Assembly (NCBI GenBank): GCA_021801925.1
Contig: JAKABH010000005.1
Span: 1-59,892 of the forward strand
Origin: Thermoplasmata archaeon
Lineage (GTDB): Archaea > Thermoplasmatota > Thermoplasmata > Lutacidiplasmatales > UBA184
DNA: 59,892 nucleotides
Direction: 5' to 3'
This document shows, piece after piece, positions 58,458 through 59,892 of the stretch. The position numbers and the translations under genes were made by a program. How positions within the stretch are numbered: position 1 is the first letter of the stretch; every line of letters starts with the position of its first letter. The notes beneath the pieces are model-generated. The model was given only the letters and a program-made list of their open reading frames with translations, made no database searches and was not told the DNA's origin.

Positions 58458-58691
58458 CTACCGCGGCCGGCCGGACTCGGGGTCAGCGGTCGTCAGGTGG
58501 CGGCGGCGTTCGGCGCCCTCCGCCCACCCGACATAGAGGAAGAAGACGCCGAGCCCGACGGCGATCGCCGCGGCGAGGTACGCCTCGAAGAAGATCCAAT
58601 CGGCCCCGGCCCAGACCAGGCCAACGCCCAAGGCGATGCCGAGGGCGATCGTCACCGCCCCCCCGAGGAGGAACGTCGTCTCCCGCAGCAT
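58458..58691 (-). CDS. Small two-helix membrane protein
   Basis: A 77-residue protein with two transmembrane helices, LLGGAVTIALGIALGVGLVW (about 8-27) and AYLAAAIAVGLGVFFLYVGW (about 37-56), and a charged C-terminal tail (ERRRHLTTADPESGRPR). The short loop contains WIFFE. ATG 58691 has a purine-rich GGGAGACG just upstream (a Shine-Dalgarno candidate). It is downstream of the methyltransferase gene on the same strand and may be co-transcribed. No family recognised. Confidence 0.7.
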   Translation of the reverse strand: MLRETTFLLGGAVTIALGIALGVGLVWAGADWIFFEAYLAAAIAVGLGVFFLYVGWAEGAERRRHLTTADPESGRPR

Positions 58692-58724
58692 GCTCGTCTC
58701 CCTCCCCCACGCCGCCGGGGGGCA

Positions 58725-59426
58725 TCACTTGTAGGCCCAGACGACCGCCTGGCCGAAGAACCGCCAGGGGACCCCCACGTGCGAGAATCCGGCGCGGTCG
58801 AGGGCCGCCGTCTCGGCGGTGAGCGTACAGGGATGGTCGTAGCGCTCGTGCTCATGCCAGACCTCCTGCAGGGTCGTCCATCGGGCCCCGGAGCGGGCGC
58901 CCTCCGACAGCGACGCGGCCATCTGCGAGTACCGCTGGTCGAAAAGCGGGTCTTCCGGCAGATGGTCGTCGGCATCGCCGAAGTATCCGCCGCGCGGCAG
59001 GGCCCGGTGGATCCGGCGGAAGAGGCTCCACTTCTGCGGGTCGGACAGGTGATGGATGGCGAGGGCCGAGACGACCGCGTCGTATCGCTCCTCGGGGAAC
59101 TCCCCCAGATCCCCCGCGACCAGCTCGACCCGGTGGCGATCGGCCCGCAGCTTCGTCCGGGCCCGCGCGATCATGCGGGGTGACAGGTCGATCCCCCGTA
59201 CCTCGGCGTGCGGGAACGTGGCGAGCAATAGGGCGGTGAACGTGCCGGTACCGACCCCGAGCTCGAGGACGCGGAACGACCGGGTCGGCAGGAACGGGAT
59301 CCCGCCCAGCAGGGCTCGGTGGAGGTCGGTGTACCCCGGCATCGACTCCGAAGCGGTGCGGTCGTACTCCCGGGCCTCCCGGTCGAACTCCCGCCGCTGG
59401 GCGTGACCGGCTCCCGCGCGCGGCAT
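58725..59426 (-). CDS. Class I SAM-dependent methyltransferase (UbiE/CmoA-like)
   Basis: A 233-residue methyltransferase. Motif I is VLELGVGTGTFTALLLATFP, followed by VRGIDLSPRMIARARTKL and the DLGEFPEERYDAVVSALAIH motif IV, LRRGGYFGDADD-type region and FDQRYSQMAAS. HHLSDPQKWSLFRRIHRALP is typical of ubiquinone/menaquinone or CmoA-like enzymes, but the substrate is not shown. M9 (ATG at 59426) is preferred: a TATA-like ATAGCCCTAAG lies about 28 bp upstream. Followed 33 bp later by the two-helix membrane gene. Confidence 0.88.
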   Translation of the reverse strand: MPRAGAGHAQRREFDREAREYDRTASESMPGYTDLHRALLGGIPFLPTRSFRVLELGVGTGTFTALLLATFPHAEVRGIDLSPRMIARARTKLRADRHRVELVAGDLGEFPEERYDAVVSALAIHHLSDPQKWSLFRRIHRALPRGGYFGDADDHLPEDPLFDQRYSQMAASLSEGARSGARWTTLQEVWHEHERYDHPCTLTAETAALDRAGFSHVGVPWRFFGQAVVWAYK

Positions 59427-59449
59427 CGGGTCCGGGAAGGCGGGGGCCA

Positions 59450-59892
59450 CTTAGGGCTATCCGCCCGTCCCGCGCCCAAGGGCGGTAGCGGGGTCCCGCG
59501 GCCGGAGGCCCCGCACGACGACCATAGACCCGGGGGGCCACGGACCCGTGCCGCGGCTCCTGGCGGGGGCGCGCCGGCGCGGGCCGCCGGAGGTCGCCCC
59601 GCCGACCGTCCCGCACCGGAAGGTGGGGCGGCCGATTTCGGGGGAGGTCGTCGTTGGACACCGGCCCCGCACGACCGCGCGGGTGGCGCCCCGGCGGTGT
59701 CGCGGCGGCCCGCCCGGGCGAGGAGGGCCGCTTCCCGGCGGCACGCCGCCGCCCTCGGGAGCGCGACCGGGCCCGGCCGGCGAGGTCACGGCTGCTGCGG
59801 AGTTCCCCCGAGAGAGGGCGGTCGCCCGCCTCGCGGAGAAAGGTCCCAAGGTATTCCGTCCCGGGGGGGAACCCCCCCGGGACCCGAGAAGA
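59450..59892. other. Unassigned GC-rich, structured stretch
   Basis: Nearly 440 bp to the window end without a convincing gene. The longest open frame (59457-59849, minus) encodes a Gly/Arg/Pro-rich 130-residue sequence with no domain signals and is likely chance. Dense complementary GC runs suggest a structured RNA or a regulatory region; RNase P- and SRP-RNA landmarks were looked for and not found. It includes the exact hairpin at 59858-59883. Confidence 0.3.
59858..59883. repeat. Perfect 12-bp hairpin at the right edge
   Basis: GTCCCGGGGGGG and its exact complement flank a two-base AA loop. It is the most perfect inverted repeat noticed in the non-coding parts. It may be a terminator or a stem of an RNA continuing beyond the window. 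Confidence 0.6.

Noticed and set aside
59457-59849. Minus-strand frame of 130 codons at the right edge
   Set aside because: Low-complexity Gly/Arg/Pro composition, no domain signals, no promoter at the expected distance.
59450-59892. RNase P RNA or SRP RNA
   Set aside because: The GAGGAAAGTC/ACAGAA core of RNase P RNA and the GGAAG/AGCAGCC helix-8 pattern of SRP RNA were not found on either strand; only loose resemblance (GGGGGAACTCCGC, GCAGCAGCC).
1-59892. CRISPR arrays, insertion sequences and prophage genes
   Set aside because: No regularly spaced direct repeats and no transposase, integrase or capsid-like protein was seen.

Overview
The window is very GC-rich archaeal chromosomal DNA, most likely from an uncultured, probably acid-adapted member of the Thermoplasmatota. 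Archaeal markers seen directly are an LSm protein, CTP-type riboflavin kinase, RaSEA (archaeosine), TiaS (agmatidine), PCNA, ribosomal protein eL41, a CDIN1-like nuclease, class-II HisRS and a tRNA-His carrying a bulge-helix-bulge intron. The thermopsin-family surface protein, many Ser/Thr/Gly-rich membrane-anchored proteins and many apparently leaderless genes (AT-rich TATA-like boxes about 25-36 bp before the start codon) point to the Thermoplasmatota. The lineage is an inference; no rRNA lies in the window. High GC produces very long open frames opposite real genes, and these were discarded.

Layout. 1-6.0 kb: the end-truncated citrate synthase, then a tightly overlapping operon LSm - riboflavin kinase - RaSEA - NAD synthetase, then a CDIN1-like protein convergent with HisRS. 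6.2-17.6 kb: a thermopsin-like surface protein, TiaS with a zinc-ribbon partner, 2-oxoacid:ferredoxin oxidoreductase (KorA/KorB), a methyltransferase and a second membrane-anchored surface protein. 17.8-25.5 kb: a six-gene run, transketolase - phosphoglucose isomerase - 6-phosphogluconate dehydrogenase - glucose-6-phosphate dehydrogenase - 6-phosphogluconolactonase - hemerythrin-like protein, which encodes a bacterial-style oxidative pentose phosphate pathway. 25-33.7 kb: transporters (solitary DppB-like permease, ABC-2 exporter, MFS), small membrane proteins and a MEDS-domain regulator. 33.8-46.3 kb: a surface-glycan region with five glycosyltransferases, a 1384-residue membrane protein, a GalE-like epimerase and an FKBP isomerase. 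46.4-54.2 kb: small conserved proteins, GNAT, AlaX, PCNA, thiolase, aquaporin, eL41 and succinyl-CoA synthetase with a co-encoded mini zinc protein. 54.3-59.9 kb: a ZIP-like metal transporter plus a putative ferritin-like/HTH regulator behind a palindromic operator, CoaBC, a HAD phosphatase, tRNA-His and a methyltransferase, ending in an unassigned GC-rich stretch.

Together, citrate synthase, KorAB and SucCD supply TCA-cycle steps. The pentose phosphate operon supplies NADPH and pentoses, the thiolase links to acetyl-CoA chemistry, and the glycan genes probably build or modify surface glycoproteins. The most unusual points are the complete oxidative pentose phosphate operon ending in a hemerythrin, the T-loop intron in tRNA-His, and the metal transporter/sensor pair at 54.3-56.0 kb.
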